From Allorhodopirellula heiligendammensis (GTDB lineage Bacteria; Planctomycetota; Planctomycetia; Pirellulales; Pirellulaceae), in contig NZ_SJPU01000002.1 of NCBI RefSeq assembly GCF_007860105.1, forward strand, positions 795,739-859,738: DNA of 64,000 nt. Reading direction: 5' to 3'. Under the pieces are notes generated by a model. That model saw only the letters and a program-made list of their open reading frames with translations, searched no databases and had not been told where the DNA came from. A program made the translations under genes and the position numbers. This document shows, piece by piece, positions 18,294 to 32,700 of the stretch (position 1 is the stretch's first letter; the number at the start of each line of letters is the position of its first letter).

Positions 18294-19966
18294 GTGGATT
18301 CCAGAACTGGGGGATTCGAAGAAGTGGATTCAGGAGCGAGCACAGAAAAGTCTGCAAAGCTGATATAGATCGCGAAGACAATCAGAATCAGCAGGCAGCC
18401 TGCTGGCACGGCAAGTCGCCACGGGGTCATGTCGACAGCGCCAACATCTTGCTGTTCGAACTCGGTTTCTCGCGGCCAGATCTCCCCGATCACTAGCATC
18501 AAAACAATCAGCCATGAGAACATGAGCCCGAGAAAATGAAAGTCGTGGAGCGAGGCGACAATTTTGTCAAACGGTGAGACAAAGTAGCCAATCGCAATTC
18601 CGGAGAATCCAACCAGCAAGGCGATCTTCGCGGCAATGGCGGGCACCCGGCGAGTGAGCATTCCGACCAGGACGACGGCAAAGATCGGGATGAAGTACAT
18701 CCCGTTCATCTTCTGCAGGTACTCAAAGACACTCGTTGTTTGCGCCAGTAGTGGTGCCACACTCATGGCGACGACGGCCACGATCCAGCCGAACACCTTG
18801 CCCGACCGCACCACGCTGGCTTGGTCGGCATCTTTGCGGAACACTCCCTTGTACAGTCCCAGACTGAACAGGGTGCAGGAACTATTCAGGGCTGAGTTGA
18901 AACTGGAGAGAATCGCACCAATCATGGCGGCCGCAAAAAAACCGGTCAGCGGCGGTGGGAGGACGCGGTTGACCAGCCTGCCGTATGCCTCGTCGGGCTT
19001 GATCGCTTCGCCCGCGAACATGGAGTAAGCAATCATGCCTGGAACGACGAGGAACAATGGCCCGAGCAATTTGAGTGCCCCCGTCAACAGCACCCCTTTT
19101 TGACCCTCGGCGAGACTCCTGGCTCCAAAAGTTCGTTGGATGATCTGTTGGTTGGTGGTCCAGTAGAACAACTGGATGATGAAAACGCCGGAAAAGAGCG
19201 TGCCAAATGGGACGGAACTCTTCGGGCCGCCGATGGAATTGAATCGCTCTCGCTGTTCATCGAGCAGGGATTCTGCGCCAGCAACCATGCCGGCGTCCCC
19301 GCCCAGGGCCGATAACGCGTAGACGGTAATCAGGAGGCCGCCCACGAGCAAACCGACGCCGTTGAGCGTGTCAGACACCGCAACGGTTCGCAAGCCGCCA
19401 AACAACGCATAGATGGATCCGATAATCCCAACCGCCCAAATGATTAGCCATAACGCCAACGTATTGGGGGCGATGCCCAGGATCTCGGGGAGGCTACCGA
19501 GCATCGAGGGAACGTCGAGTATCCCCATCATGCCGAGCGCACCGGTGTACAAAATGATCGGCAGCAAGATTCCCACGTACGCCAATAGAAAGATCAGGTT
19601 TGTGATGACCTGGGTCTGATGGTCGAATCGAATCTCAAGGTATTCCGGTACCGTCGCCACGCCGCTCTTGAGGAATCGTGGGAGGAAAAACCACGCCATC
19701 AGGACGAGTGCGATCACGCACACAACCTCCCAGACCATCACGCACAGGCCGTCGGTGAAAGCGAGCCCATTGAGCCCCACCATCTGCTCGGTCGACAAAT
19801 TCGTCAGCAACAGCGAGCCCGCAATTAGCGGAAAGGTGAGCGACCGTCCGCCGAGAAAGTAACCTTGAGTACTGGCGTGGTCGTCCTTCCGCGTGATCCA
19901 CCACGTTAAAATGCCGACCAGGCCGGTGAAAAAAAGAAAAGAGACGATGGTGATCGCGAGATCCAT
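18290..19966 (-). CDS. Sodium/solute symporter (SSS family, SGLT-like)
   Basis: The protein has 558 residues and about 14 hydrophobic segments. Motifs include [22 protein letters not shown] near helix 2 and [18 protein letters not shown]. Others are [19 protein letters not shown], the helix-8 region [23 protein letters not shown], and [21 protein letters not shown]. These are characteristic of Na+-coupled sugar transporters. The first residue [10 protein letters not shown] starts directly in the first helix. It is the first gene of the minus-strand symporter-epimerase-GH2-GtaA series, and the 789-bp region before it (towards 20755) should contain the promoter. Confidence 0.92.
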   Translation of the reverse strand: MDLAITIVSFLFFTGLVGILTWWITRKDDHASTQGYFLGGRSLTFPLIAGSLLLTNLSTEQMVGLNGLAFTDGLCVMVWEVVCVIALVLMAWFFLPRFLKSGVATVPEYLEIRFDHQTQVITNLIFLLAYVGILLPIILYTGALGMMGILDVPSMLGSLPEILGIAPNTLALWLIIWAVGIIGSIYALFGGLRTVAVSDTLNGVGLLVGGLLITVYALSALGGDAGMVAGAESLLDEQRERFNSIGGPKSSVPFGTLFSGVFIIQLFYWTTNQQIIQRTFGARSLAEGQKGVLLTGALKLLGPLFLVVPGMIAYSMFAGEAIKPDEAYGRLVNRVLPPPLTGFFAAAMIGAILSSFNSALNSSCTLFSLGLYKGVFRKDADQASVVRSGKVFGWIVAVVAMSVAPLLAQTTSVFEYLQKMNGMYFIPIFAVVLVGMLTRRVPAIAAKIALLVGFSGIAIGYFVSPFDKIVASLHDFHFLGLMFSWLIVLMLVIGEIWPRETEFEQQDVGAVDMTPWRLAVPAGCLLILIVFAIYISFADFSVLAPESTSSNPPVLEST

Positions 19967-20282
19967 TCGGGGCCTTCGTGCATGCTGGGACGGTGGAGGT
20001 GCTTTTCGGCGCGATGGGTGTCGACTGAGACGAAACCCACCCCAACGTACGTTTAGTCGAGCGTTTCGGCGACGCCCCCTGGTCGCACAAGGGCTATCAG
20101 GCGTCCCCTGTGGTTCGACTCAGCGGCGTTAGATAGCACAGAGCCCCTACTTTAACGGCAGGCAGCGAAATGACAATGAGCTGCGCTCGGTATTCCCACA
20201 CGACCGAGCGACGTTGCCCGGCAATTCGCTGCTGCCCCTCAGCCCGGCGGGGTTGGAAGCGCGACCCGTGCCGCGCCGACCC

Positions 20283-20307
20283 GCTCTGCCGACGCCGCCG
20301 GCAGAGC
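20283..20307. other. Perfect 9-bp stem-loop
   Basis: GCTCTGCCG (20283-20291) pairs with CGGCAGAGC (20299-20307) around a 7-base loop. No T-run follows on either strand, so it is not a classical intrinsic terminator. It may be a UTR structure. Confidence 0.6.
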
Positions 20308-20705
20308 TCTGGCGGCCTCGGCCGATCCGCCTGAGCGACCTGAACGAGGCACCCATTTTGGCTGGTTCCCACTGCGTCTTGAGCCGATATAGCAGGAGCG
20401 GGTTCTTGAGGGAACTTTTCCTAGTTTGCCAGCATCAGACGACCTGGGTGCGTTGCGACTGGTGCAATCGTTTTCTCCAGTCGTCAGCGGCGCAAACCCT
20501 TCATGGAACGTGATTTTCGTTGCTAAATAGGGCTTGTTAATTACACTCGCACGGTGAGACTGAGCTAAAGTTGCGCAAGTCTCGCAGCTTGTCTAGATTC
20601 GCACTCTCGACGCGACCGTTTTTTGGTGCTTTTACGGGGCATGAGCGGTTCAGCTTTCGAGATTGTATTTGCAACATGAATTCCAGCTTCCTGCCCTCCG
20701 CTTCG

Positions 20706-20724
20706 CGTGACCCTGTCGGTCACG
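20706..20724 (+). promoter_or_regulatory. Leader hairpin just upstream of the giant gene
   Basis: CGTGACC (20706-20712) and GGTCACG (20718-20724) form a perfect 7-bp stem with loop CTGTC, followed by GGGGGTTTTGGGG. It ends 31 bases before the ATG at 20756, so it probably lies in the 5' leader. It could affect translation or mRNA stability; the role is inferred from position only. Confidence 0.45.
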
Positions 20725-20755
20725 GGGGTTTTGGGGCAGCAACACGAGGCCACTG

Positions 20756-23700
20756 ATGACCATCGGTAAACCGGGCAAATCTTCTTCCAATCGCAGTTTT
20801 CGCAGTGCTCTGGCTGATCGGCTTGGGTTGGTAGGTCGCGACGGCAGCACTCGCAAGTCAGGCAAACGCTCGTCGAGTGCCCGCAATCGCCGGGCCGCGA
20901 TCGAGCGACGATTGAACACGCAAATGCTCGAGCCACGCCAGTTATTGGCGGGGCCGGAACTCGTTGGGATTCAGCCCAATAGCGGTCAGTTGATCCAGGG
21001 TGGATCTTCCCTCGGCAATGCGCCATTGGTCAACCCAACGGTATTGCAGACCTCGCCGAACGAGTTGCTATTCCAGTTCGATGATAATTCGTCGATTGAC
21101 GTCTCTACTCTGCTCAATTCGGTCGGCGTCAATGACGACTCGGTTTCGCCGAAGGGGCTCAGCATCACCCGCGCGGGGACCGACGGAGGATTCGAAGCGG
21201 CCAGTGCGATCACCGATTTCGGCACCAGCAGCAATGCACAGGTGGTGAATCAGGTTGAGGTCGAGTTCCGCGCATCGGCGCAGAACCCAGGCGTCGAGGG
21301 CAATGGTACCATCGTTCGGTTGATCAGCGCCAATCTGCCGCTCAGCGCCGCGCCTGTTTTAGTCACCGCCGCGGATCCCGATTTAAAAACTATCGATATC
21401 CGCCTCAACAGTAATCCCTCGCGTCCCGCGACCGTAGCGGATTTGCTTAAGGCTCTGAATTCGTCGCCAGCCAACCAAGTGGTGACCGCATTCTCGGTTC
21501 ATGGTTCAACTCAGACGCCCATCGGTAACAAACTGCCCGCTGGCGGTCAGACGCTGACGCTCGATGGTGCCAACACGGCACGCGCGACAACGGACATGGG
21601 CTTGGGCCCAACCACCCAAGTACGATTCTTGGCGAGTCAGTCCGGTGAAATTGGCACGTCAGTCAGCGTGAAAATCATCGGCGCAAACCTCGGTAGCTCA
21701 TCGACGCCTCTGGTCAGCGTTGCCAATAGTATCATCACCGTTCGTTACAACACCGCGACGGGCGCCAGATCGACCGTGGGTCAGTTGGTGGCGGCGGTCA
21801 ACAGCAGTCCAACGGCGTCGAAGTTGGTGCAAGCGTCATTGCAACGTGGAAGCACCGGCAGCGCAATCGCTACGGGCTTCACTACGGTCACGTCGACAGC
21901 TCCCAATGGCCTGGCATTGCAGGGTGCCACTGACACTGTCGTCACACCGGGCTATGTCGGGATTGGCGATCGCCCCAATGAGGTCGTTTTCCGGTTCGCC
22001 GAGGCGTTGCCAGACGACACCTATCAAATCGAAATCTATGGCAGTGGTGACCGCGCGCTACGCAATACCAACGACGAAGCGTTCAATGACGGCATGGATT
22101 TCGCCGTGCAGTTTGGTATCAATGCGCCGCCACGTGTCTTGGCCGTCGTGCCCGAGCCTGTGTCCAAGGTAAACGGTCGGCTGATTTCCGAGCCGAACGT
22201 CGCTGAGGTGTATTTCACCAGCGATGTCAACGCGTCCGTTCTGAATAAAGATTTTTATACGGCGGTGTTCACCCGTGACACCGTGACGGGTGGTGACGAC
22301 GAACCGATCAAACCGATCAGCGTCGAGCCCCTCAATGGTCGCACCGATGCGGTTCGCGTGATCTTTGCCTCGCCATTCTCGCGAACACCCGATCCTGACA
22401 ATGCAGGTGCCTTCATCGATGGTGCGGTGCGATTCCGGATCGGAGATGAAACGTTATTGCCCTCGGATCCTAGTGTGATTCCGGTGATCGAAGCCGGGGA
22501 CAGCATTACCCGCAATCCCCTGTCGCCGGTGACCGAGCCGGGACCGATGGTGATCGGGGCGTTCAACGGCAGCAATACAGATCAAACTACCAGTGTTCGG
22601 TTAACCGGCGGGAGCATCGTTAACCCGACCGACTACGACCTGCAGTATCCGGGCGGGTCGGGTTATGAAGGCGTGCGAGACATTCGTCCAGATGATCCGA
22701 CACGTAATGATCGGGTCGTGCCACTGGGCGTTTGGCGCGAAGACGGCGATATGACGCCAGGCATTAGCACGATTTATTACAATTTCCCTGATTCGTTTCA
22801 GGGCGAGGATTTCGGGACCCAGACGACCGACCTCAATCAAACCTATCTCAATCTGATCACCGAACAGCAGAAACGGCGCGTTCGCGAAGTAGCGTCCCTG
22901 TTCAGCGAGTACCTCGGAGTTCAGTTCATCGAGGTTGGTCAGGATGCTGCCGCTGCGATTTCGAGTGCAAATTTTAACGGCCCATCGGGACCCATTTACA
23001 GCATTACTGTGGGCGAGCTGTCGGGCACGTTCGATGGCAGCGGTGTGCTCGTCAACAGCGCCGCGGGTGGCGTTACCGTCGCTACCCGCAGTCTCGATGA
23101 CCTGGGTAAAACCTTCCTGGCAGGGGATCCCAATGCGTCGACTGCCAATGGCAATGAATTGATCGTGCTCGACGGTCAGGACTTCGATCAGAGCACAGAC
23201 GATTTCACCGGCGGCGAGTTTTTCCGAGGTGTGTTCCTCGGCGTCGGTCAGCTGCTCGGCTACGGATATGCCGACCATCTGCCGCAACCGATCACGCAGT
23301 CGACCGAGAGCGTGCTCGATCCGATCATGCCGACGCAGAATCAAATTCCAGCGACCACCGATTCATTGTTGGAGCCTAACGAGTCGTCTTTCCCCGCCCC
23401 AGCGGATATTGTCAACGGCCAGTTTTTGTACAAGCCTGAAAGCAATGACATCGACTTGTACAAGTTCACGTTAGCGAATGCGGGAACGATCAACATCTCG
23501 ACGATCGCCGAACGATTGTCATCGTCGAGCACCCTCGACACGATGCTGCGACTGTACCGAATCGAAGGTGGTGTGCCGATCGAAATTGCCGCCAACGATG
23601 ACTACTTCAGCAACGACTCGATGATTGAAGTTAAAGTCCAAGCGGGGGAATACGTCGTCGGCGTTAGCGCCTCGGGCAACGATAACTACGACCCGATTAT

Positions 23701-26700
23701 TTCAGGGACTGGTATTGGTGGGGTGACTCAAGGCGATTACGAAGTCTCGATGACGTTCACGCCGACCACATCCGCCGCCGACGCGATTTCCGATGGTAGC
23801 CAAGTGCTTGATGGTGACGCCGATGGCAAGGCCGGCGGCTTATTCCAGTACTGGTTCGAACCCAACGATTCGAACACCACCGTATTCGTAGACAACGCGG
23901 CAACAGGGGCCGGATCGGGGACTCTCGGTTCCATTACCAACCCATTTAAAACACTCAATGCAGCCTTCCAAAATGTGGAATCCCGCCGGCTGACTGAAAA
24001 CGCAGTCGAAGTCGTCCGGGTGGTCACAGGCGGAACGTACCAGATCGGACGGAATCAAAACGGAGCTGCGCTAACGACTGGCGAGCTGACGGACATTCAA
24101 GTTCCAAAAGACGTGAACCTGATCCTCGATGCTGGTGTGACCTTCGAGATGCGTGGCAGCCACATCGGCGTGGGCAGCACGTCGGCGTCGCAGGACCGCA
24201 GCAACGCATCAGTCCAGCTGCTGGGCACGCCAGACGAACCCGTCCAGTTGGTTGGTTATGGGACCAACCCGCAAAAGGGCACGTGGGGTGGCATCGATCT
24301 GCGTGGCGATATTGACTTCGCCGACGACAGTCGAGTGAATATGGAAAACAATGGTGTCTTCTTAAACCACATCCAGTACGCGGACATTAAACATGCCGGT
24401 GGCGTCGTCAGCATCGACGGTGTGCCGCGAACGGTCGCAGCGATAGAATTGGCCGATACACGTGCTACCGTCATTAACAGCATGATCTCGCTGTCGGCGG
24501 ATGCTGCCATCGCCGCTACTCCGGACACCTTCGCGGAAACGCGCTTTGACGAGTCGCGTTATCAGAACGAAGTCGCTGCGGGGGCGGGGCTGGCACCGTA
24601 TTTCACGAGCGATTTTGTGCGTGTCGGTCCTCAAATCCGTGGCAACACGATTCTGAATAACACCTACAACGGTTTGTTGATTCGCATCGACACTCCGACC
24701 GGTGGTAGTCTGGAGAAACTCGATGTCAATGCGAGATTCGACGACACGGACATCGTCCATATCTTGATCGACAACTTGATCATTGAAGGCAACGCGGGCG
24801 GGCCAGTCAGCTTGCACGAGCCCCCGAGCCTGTTGCTTGCCCAAGCCAATGCGGTCGTGAATACGCCCACAACACCCGCCCAGGTCGCGGGTGAAGTTCC
24901 CGCCGGTAGCTACGCATATCGTCTCACCTATGTGACCAAAGACGGATTTGAAAGTGCCGCCAGCGACCCCAGCGTCACGGTCACCTTGAGTGGTACTGGC
25001 AAGATTCAACTCAACAGTTTGCCCGCGGTTTCCAGTGATACCGACTATGCGGGCCGACGTCTGTACCGCGCTCCGGTGACCGGAACCGACGCCAACGGTT
25101 TGCCGATTTACGGCGAGTTCGTGCGGGTAGCACGCCTGAATACGAGCTCAACATCGTTCGTGGACACCGTTGCGGTGGGGTTGACCCCGCTCGACCCGGA
25201 ACGTGTGAGTGACACGGGCCTGGCATTGTCCGGTCGCTTGGACCCCGGCCTGACCATCGATCCGGGTACCGTGATCAAACTCAACCAGTCTCGCATCGAC
25301 GTTACGTTTGGCGCAAGGTTGTTTGCTGAAGGAACCGCGACGGCGCCGATCGTGATGACGAGTCTCAATGATCGTCGCTACGGTGCTGGTGGTACTTTCA
25401 ATACCAATGGGTTGTTCCAAGATTCAACCCCGGGTGCCGAATCATCCCTGCAGGCAGGTGATTGGGGGGGCGTGTTCGCAGCCTTCGGCGCCGACGCATC
25501 CTTCGACCATGCCGTCTTCGCCGGTGGCGGTGGAACGACGCGAGTGGAAGGTGGCTTTGCCAGTTTCAACGTGATCGAGGCCCACCAAAGTGACTTGCGT
25601 GTCGCCAACTCGCGGTTCGAAAGCAATGATGACGGCCGCTCGTTCGTCAACGATGACGACAACAGCAATAACAACCCCGATAACCCGCTGGAACAACGCG
25701 TGGGGCGTGTCAACAACGCCAGCGGCACTATCTTCGTTCGCGCCGCCCAACCGGTGATCATTGACAGCACGTTTGTCGATGGCAATGGTCCAGCGATGAC
25801 TTTCGACGTCAATAGCTTCAGCTGGGAGGAGGTGACTGATCATGGTCGCTCCACCGCCAACCCGGATGCGATCGATCTCGCGGATAACCTCGATGCGTTG
25901 AACATGCGAGGTAACAGTGGCCCGTTGATCAAGGGTAACGCGATCAATACGGATGGTAGCGATGACGGTGGTCTCGCTGGGATGGAAATTCGCGGAGGCA
26001 AAGTAGCCACCGAAGTGGTGTGGGATGACACGGACATCGTGCACATCGTTCGCGATACCATCGAAGTCCCCAATCAACATATCTATGGTGGTCTGCGGTT
26101 GGAGAGTGATGCCCGAGCGTCACTGGTGGTTAAGTTCGCCAATCAGGACCAGGACATCGACGATGCCTTGTTGCAACGCCGCGCTGGCATCATCGTCGGT
26201 GGCAACAGCTATACCGCCGAAGATGAACTCATCGATATTGCTGACCGCGTCGGCGGAAGCCTGCAAATTGTCGGCATGCCCGATTTCCCCGTCGTCCTGA
26301 CGTCGCTCGTCGATGATGCGGTCGGTGCTGGGTTCACACCCGATGGCCGCGCCAACGTGGACACCGACAATAACGGTATTGTCCTCGACCAACGGACGTC
26401 CACTGGCGATAGCGATCGATTGCCGCAGGGCTTGCCGATCAGTCCGTCCTTTGGGAACAACGATTCGGAAGTCGACCTCGGACGCGAAGGCGGCAGTGTC
26501 GCCCCCGATGCGCCCTATCTGATCGATAACGACGTCCCTGCCAATAGCGTGGGATATCTGCAAACGGCGGTGGGAAATGGCGGACGGATCGATTCCATCA
26601 CCGTCACCGGCTTCGATGCCGCCCAGCAGCAACAGCTCGCCGCGGCCAACCTGGAGTTTCTGTATACGACGTTCATCAACGTCACGCAGGATTCTCTACC

Positions 26701-29700
26701 AGGCATCCCGAACCCGGCGCCTGTCGAGCTGTCCGATGCCTTCTTGCCAAATCAGCCGATCGCAATTGACCTGACCAGTGACGACCGTGTCGTCAGCAGT
26801 GGTACCTATGACATCGATTACGAGATCGCGGGCAGCCCTGCGCTCGGCACGCAATACGCAACGATTTTCGGTCGACAAATTCGCTGGAAGGCGGAGACGT
26901 TCATTCTCGACAATCGAGGCACGATCTATACCCAACTCAGTTTTGAAACCGTGGACGGTTTGCCGTTTGATGCCGGACGTGTTAACGCGATCGATGTGAT
27001 CAGTTACGACAATAGCGGCAGCCCCGGTTTGAACGATGGCAACAATCTGTTGTATGAAATCGGAACGCCTGGTCAATCGGACTTCCGATTGATGACGGTC
27101 AACCAGGATACCGGCGTGGCGATCAGCCACGGCGGCGTGTACACCAATGACTCCTTCAATCAGAACAACGCCACCTATACTGGATTCTCGGCGGGTTCGA
27201 CCTACGTTCTCGGTCAGATCAACAATGATCAGTTGGTCACCGGATTCGGCACGGCGCTCAACGGGGCCCAGTTCCAACCGGGACTGCAGTTCCAAGCGGG
27301 AGCACCGACCTTCGAAGGCATCACGGCCGGGACGTCCGCGATCGGCCCCGCTGGCGATTTTGATACCGCGCATCAATGGCGCCTTAGCAATAGCGCCACC
27401 GAAGCTCTCGTGACCTCGTTCATCGAGTTCATTCCTTCGGATCCTGCGTCCGATCCATTCCCATTCGATACTTCGAGCAATCTACCGGGTGTGGGTAGCT
27501 GGGATGGCATTGTTATCCGTGAAGCTGCGTCAGACTCCAACGCTTCCTTGACTGCTGAGAATGAACCCGCCAACGTAGGCAATAGCGACACCAACGCGTT
27601 GGCGAGTCGTTCGCAGTACCTTGGCGAGCTCGCTCCTGACCGCGCATCCGGTGACGAAAACCGACGGCTGGGATTGATCGTCGATGGTGAGCTGTCGAGC
27701 AGTGGTGATGTTGACGTCTACTCATTCGTTGCCCAAGCGGGCACGCAGGTGTGGCTCGATATCGACCGCACGAATTTGAGCCTCGATTCGATCGTGGAGT
27801 TGGTCAACGCGAACGGGCAGACGATTGTGCTGTCCGACGACGCCATGGCCGAAGCCGCGAACATCGAAGAACTGCTCGCCCTGGACATCGCGGATCCCTC
27901 CACAGCAGCACGTCGTGCCGAGTTGACCCGGCTGATCAGCTCTCGAACCGGTCGGGGTGCTGACGGTTTGAGTATCGCCTCAGTATTCGGTTTAGCCACC
28001 GGCCAAGTCGATGCCGGTGCCGGACTTGCGGCATTCCAAGATAACTATTCGATCAACGCTCGCGACGCTGGTATGCGAGTGATATTGCCGGGCGTGGTCG
28101 GGCAGAAAACCCTTTACCACGTGCGTGTTCGCAGTGCCATTTCGCCTCAATCCAAGGCGACGTTGACTGCTGATGAAAAGAACAAGATGGTCGTCGGCAA
28201 TACCAGCGACGTGGCCGTTGATGAAGAATCCTTGCTCAACCAATCTGGTGGGCTTCGCGGTGGATTGACCCAGGGTTCGTATCAACTGCAAGTTCGCATT
28301 GAAGAGGCGGACGTCTTCGCAGGCACTCAGATTCGATATAGTGACGTGCTGTATGCCGATAACGGCGTGCAAGTGATCGGTGGTCCGATGCATAGTCCCT
28401 TGTCAGGCGAAGATTTTGAAAAGGCCAGCGACAATGGAACTCTGGCCAACGCACAGCGACTCGGACTCTACGATACGCAGTTCACCGGTGATCCCGCACT
28501 CGATGCCAACGTCGTCGTGCAACCGGATGGATCAATTCTAATCTCGCGTGATGACGCCCAGACCAACCGTGTCGACGTGTCACTCAACAACGGTGCGGGA
28601 CCACTGTCGTCAGACCGTTTGGCGAAGAATATCTCCGGGACCATCGACGGCATCGATGATGTCGATTGGTATCAGTTTGAGATCGAGTATCAACAGCTCA
28701 CCCGTGACGATGCTGCCCTGTACCTCGCCACTGTGTTTGATATTGATTATGCCGATGGCGCGTCGCGTGCCGACCTGTCATTGTACGTCTTCGACGTCGA
28801 CGGCAATCTCGTCCTGATCGGTGGTGATTCCAACGTGGCCGATGACATCAGCTTGTCATCCGGTGGTACGACAGATCTGTCTCGGGGTTCATTCGGAACT
28901 GCGGACCCCTACATTGGTTCAGCGGAACTTCCTGAAGGCACCTACTACGTCGCCGTCTCGAATAAATTCCAAGCCCCTGCCCAGTTGGATCAGTTCACTC
29001 AGCGTGACGCCACCAACCCGCTCGTCCGCTTGGAACCCATCGACAGCACGCGGCGAATCGCCGAAGAGGGATTCAACAATCTCGGAGGGTTCTCGAACTA
29101 CACCCAGGTCGCTGAAGGGCCCGTGGTACCGGTCCTGTTCGACAACAGTTCGATCGTTGAGCAAACGCTCGATGATGTCTTCCTGTACGTCAACAGTTCC
29201 TCGGGATTGTTCTTGGTCAATCCGTTCACCGGTGCTCGTTACGCCAACCTCGGCGATTTCGGCACGCAGATTCGCGACGTTGCGTTCACCGCCAACGGTG
29301 AACTGTTTGGTTACACGGTCCCGCAGAACCTCAATGACACCAACTATCAGTACACCCGCATTGACACTACCAATGCAGGCTTGACCGCGGTTGGAACGAC
29401 CGGCATCGGCACGTTCCACGATCAACAGATTGAGGGCACGCCCGCTGCTCCCGCCGTCCAAGAACTTGATCAGGACAGCGACGATGGCCTGATCGTGGAA
29501 GCGATCACCATCCGTGCTCGATTTGGTAATGAGCAGGGCTTCTTTGTCGCCGATCGTCCCGTTCCTCGCCAAGGCTTGGAACCCGGCCCCGGACTGGCTC
29601 GTCAAGGTTACACAGAGAACATTCTGTACGCGTTCGATGATCAGACCGGCGAGGCCACCGGCCCCGACTTTGACCTGACACTGGCAAACGCCGGTGCCGG

Positions 29701-32700
29701 TACTGACGTTCGCGAAATTGGACAAATTGACACTCACGAGGACCCCGATGATGGTCTGCCTGAGGACGCCAATGTGATTGGTGTTTCAGCAGCCACGGCC
29801 GTGAATGCCAGTGGAGTTGCGGTCCCACAACTATTCGATGGCGACACATTCACGCTGACCAATGGTACTGACTTCGTCACATTCGAGCTGAATCAAGGTT
29901 ACACCTTGATCTCATCGAACCCCGCGACCATTGCCAATGGGACGGTTCTCAGTGTGACATTGCCGGGCCGTACCCCGGTGAGATTCGAACTCACCAACGC
30001 CGCGAACCCCACCACGCCCGGCAATATTGTGATCCCCATCGATCGCACAGCCAGCAACACGGTGTTCATTGAAACCGTTGCTAACGCTATCCAAGCCCAA
30101 GGCATCCCCGTGTCCTTCGCGGGAACGCAGTTGGCGCTGCCGACCGCGACAGCGGTGGCGTTGACGCCTCCAGGTGGAACCGGTGTGACAGGGCTGACGC
30201 TCCGAGGCAGCAATCTTGTCCAACCAGGCAATGCCCCGGTGACGTTGTTGCCGACCGACTCAGCGGAGACGATCAGTAATCGGATTGTCCAAGCGATCTC
30301 CGTGGCCAATGCGAATGGCAGTTTGCCAACGGTGATCGGAACATCGCTTGGCAACGCGGTGAGAGTTACCGGAGTGGTGGTCAGTGCGAATTCAGTTAAC
30401 GGAAATCTGCGGCTTGGTGGTTTCGCCAACGGCGGACGAATCACGGGTGTGGAGTTGATCGGCAGCGATCTTTACGCCGTCTCCAACAATGGTGGTTTGT
30501 ATTTCGTTCCCTCGAGTTCACTCGGCGTCAATGGGAACTCAGGTAGCAACAATAACGTTGGGCAATATGTCCAATCGGCGACTGACCTGATCGGAATTAA
30601 TTTCACCGGACTCCGCGCCGGACCAAATAGTTTGCGGGATGCCGATGGGCGGCAAATTCTCTTCGGTATCACCGGCAGTGGGACGATCTACGCGTTCAAT
30701 CTCGAAGGGGAGTTGCAAGGCGTCTTCGCTGGTGGTCGCACGTCGATCGAGACCGGCGTGAGCAACGCTCAAGGACTTGATTTCTCCACTCTGGATTTCA
30801 ACCTGTGGCATGTCACCGGTGCACGGGGTGATGATGCCGGCCACGGTATCAATGAATCCTTTAGCGGTGCTCGGCCCGAGCAATCGGGCAATAACTCACT
30901 GGTGTTCAACTACACCGCGGCCGCCTTCAACAATCGCTATGCCGCAGGCGAAGCCCCGGTGCAGAACCTGGGCACTGCTGCCGAAAACGTTCGCCAAGAC
31001 GGTCAAACGGTTCAGAACACATACAACTTCCCCGGCGGAGCCCGCGGCGAAGTACAATCCAACGAGTTCTCACTCGAGGGTTACGCGGCAGCAGACTTGC
31101 CGATGATGTATTTCAATTACTTCCTCGAAACTGATGGTGTCGACCAGGATCTCGATGGAAATGGCAATCCTATCAATAGCCTATTCGGCAAAGATCAGGA
31201 TTCACTGCGGGTCTATGTCGTTGACCAGAACGGCGTCGAGCATTTGGTGGCGACCAATAACGAGGCGCGGCGAGGCTTCTCGCTCGATGATGAGTTCGAC
31301 GATCCAGCTCAAGTCGGCGTCTACGACGACGACATCGACGTCGATGTGCAGCAACTCTTCGACAATACCGGAACGTGGCGCCAGGCTCGTGTACCCTTGG
31401 ACCAGTTTGCGGGCCAGTCTGGTTTGTCACTGCGGATTGAGTTCGCGACCGCAGGCACCACTTCATCGCTGACCGGCGAGATCCGTGCTGTTGGTGGATC
31501 GCAGCTTACCGATGGCGAGACGCTCACGATTAATGGTGAAGTGTTCTCGATCGACCTGGCGTCGACCGTGACGTTCTCCTCCGGTATTTCGCTGGCGGAA
31601 CTCTACGCCGATCCGGCTGCCATTTCGTCGTTCACTGTTGATGGCCAACAATATGTGCTCAACGACGGTACCCGCGTCATTCCTGCCGGGGCAATCTCAA
31701 TCAACGTGCTTCAGGACTTCCCTGCTGGCACGGAACTATCGCAGCTCACTGCCGGCGATATCGCTCGGGCTGTTGCAGCTCCGTTTGATAGTCAGGTCAA
31801 ACTGAACCGCATGCTGCCTTCGGGAACCGGTATCGAGCAGTTCTACGAAGCGAACCCATTGCCAGTGGGCGTGGATGCGGATGACTACTACGCCGCCAAC
31901 CCAGATCAGCTGTACACGGTCTACCTCAACGGTACCGAATTCATTCTCCTGGACACCGACACCGAGCGTGCCAATCTGACGCTCCCGTTCGACAATGATC
32001 TGTCGGCGGCACGCCGTACCATCGATGTATTAAGCATCTACAAAGCTGCTCATCCCGAGGCGCCAGCGAACATCACGCTTGACGACCTGACCATTGATGA
32101 CGTTGCCGAAGTGGTGGGGTTGCGGATTTTTGAGAATGATCAAGCCGTTGACTATAGCCAACTCGTCCCATCGGGAACGGCGTTAGAGAACTACTACATT
32201 AATCGCGATGTGACCTTTGTGGTCACGATCGATGGTGTGGAGTATGTACTCGACGACGGTCTGCGAAATCTGACTCTCGGACAGATCAGTGTGCCACTCG
32301 GTTCCGACGTGACCCGAGCGGATATCGCGGGCGAACTGCAGGAAGTCGTTGAGAACAACACGGGCGTGCAGGCACCGGTCTTTGAAACAGTGTCATCGTT
32401 TAATTTCAGCGATGCCTCGGATCCGATTGATCCGTTCGGCAACGTCAACGTCACGGGTGATACCGGACGCAATGACCTGACCTACCAAGCGACGCCACTG
32501 CCTTACAACGGTGGGAGTATGGTCGTCGACGGTCGCGGCACGCTTGGGACGATCACGCCGACGCAGATCACCAATCGTGGCGACGTCGATCTGTCGAGCG
32601 TCAGTGTCGTCGCCGGGACCACGGTCACTGTCAAGGTGACAGCTGATCAACCTGGTGTGACAAACAATATCCGGTTCTTTGATAAGGAGGGTGTGGAGCT

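Larger units (their letters stand above)
19967..20755. other. Divergent intergenic region between symporter locus and giant gene
   Basis: These 789 bases sit between two divergently transcribed genes, so both promoters should lie here. I see no credible gene: the open frames are GC-rich shadows with arginine/proline-rich products. Two clear hairpins are present (20283-20307 and 20706-20724). I could not identify -35/-10 boxes with confidence. Confidence 0.5.

Noticed and set aside
20283-20307. Intrinsic terminator for the symporter or giant gene
   Set aside because: Both flanking genes read away from it and no T-run follows the stem.
22601-29737. Long minus-strand open frames inside the giant gene (for example 22601-23344, 24362-25009, 26696-27376, 28919-29737)
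   Set aside because: They are codon-shadow frames of a high-GC gene; products are unlike any family and the sense protein is convincing throughout.
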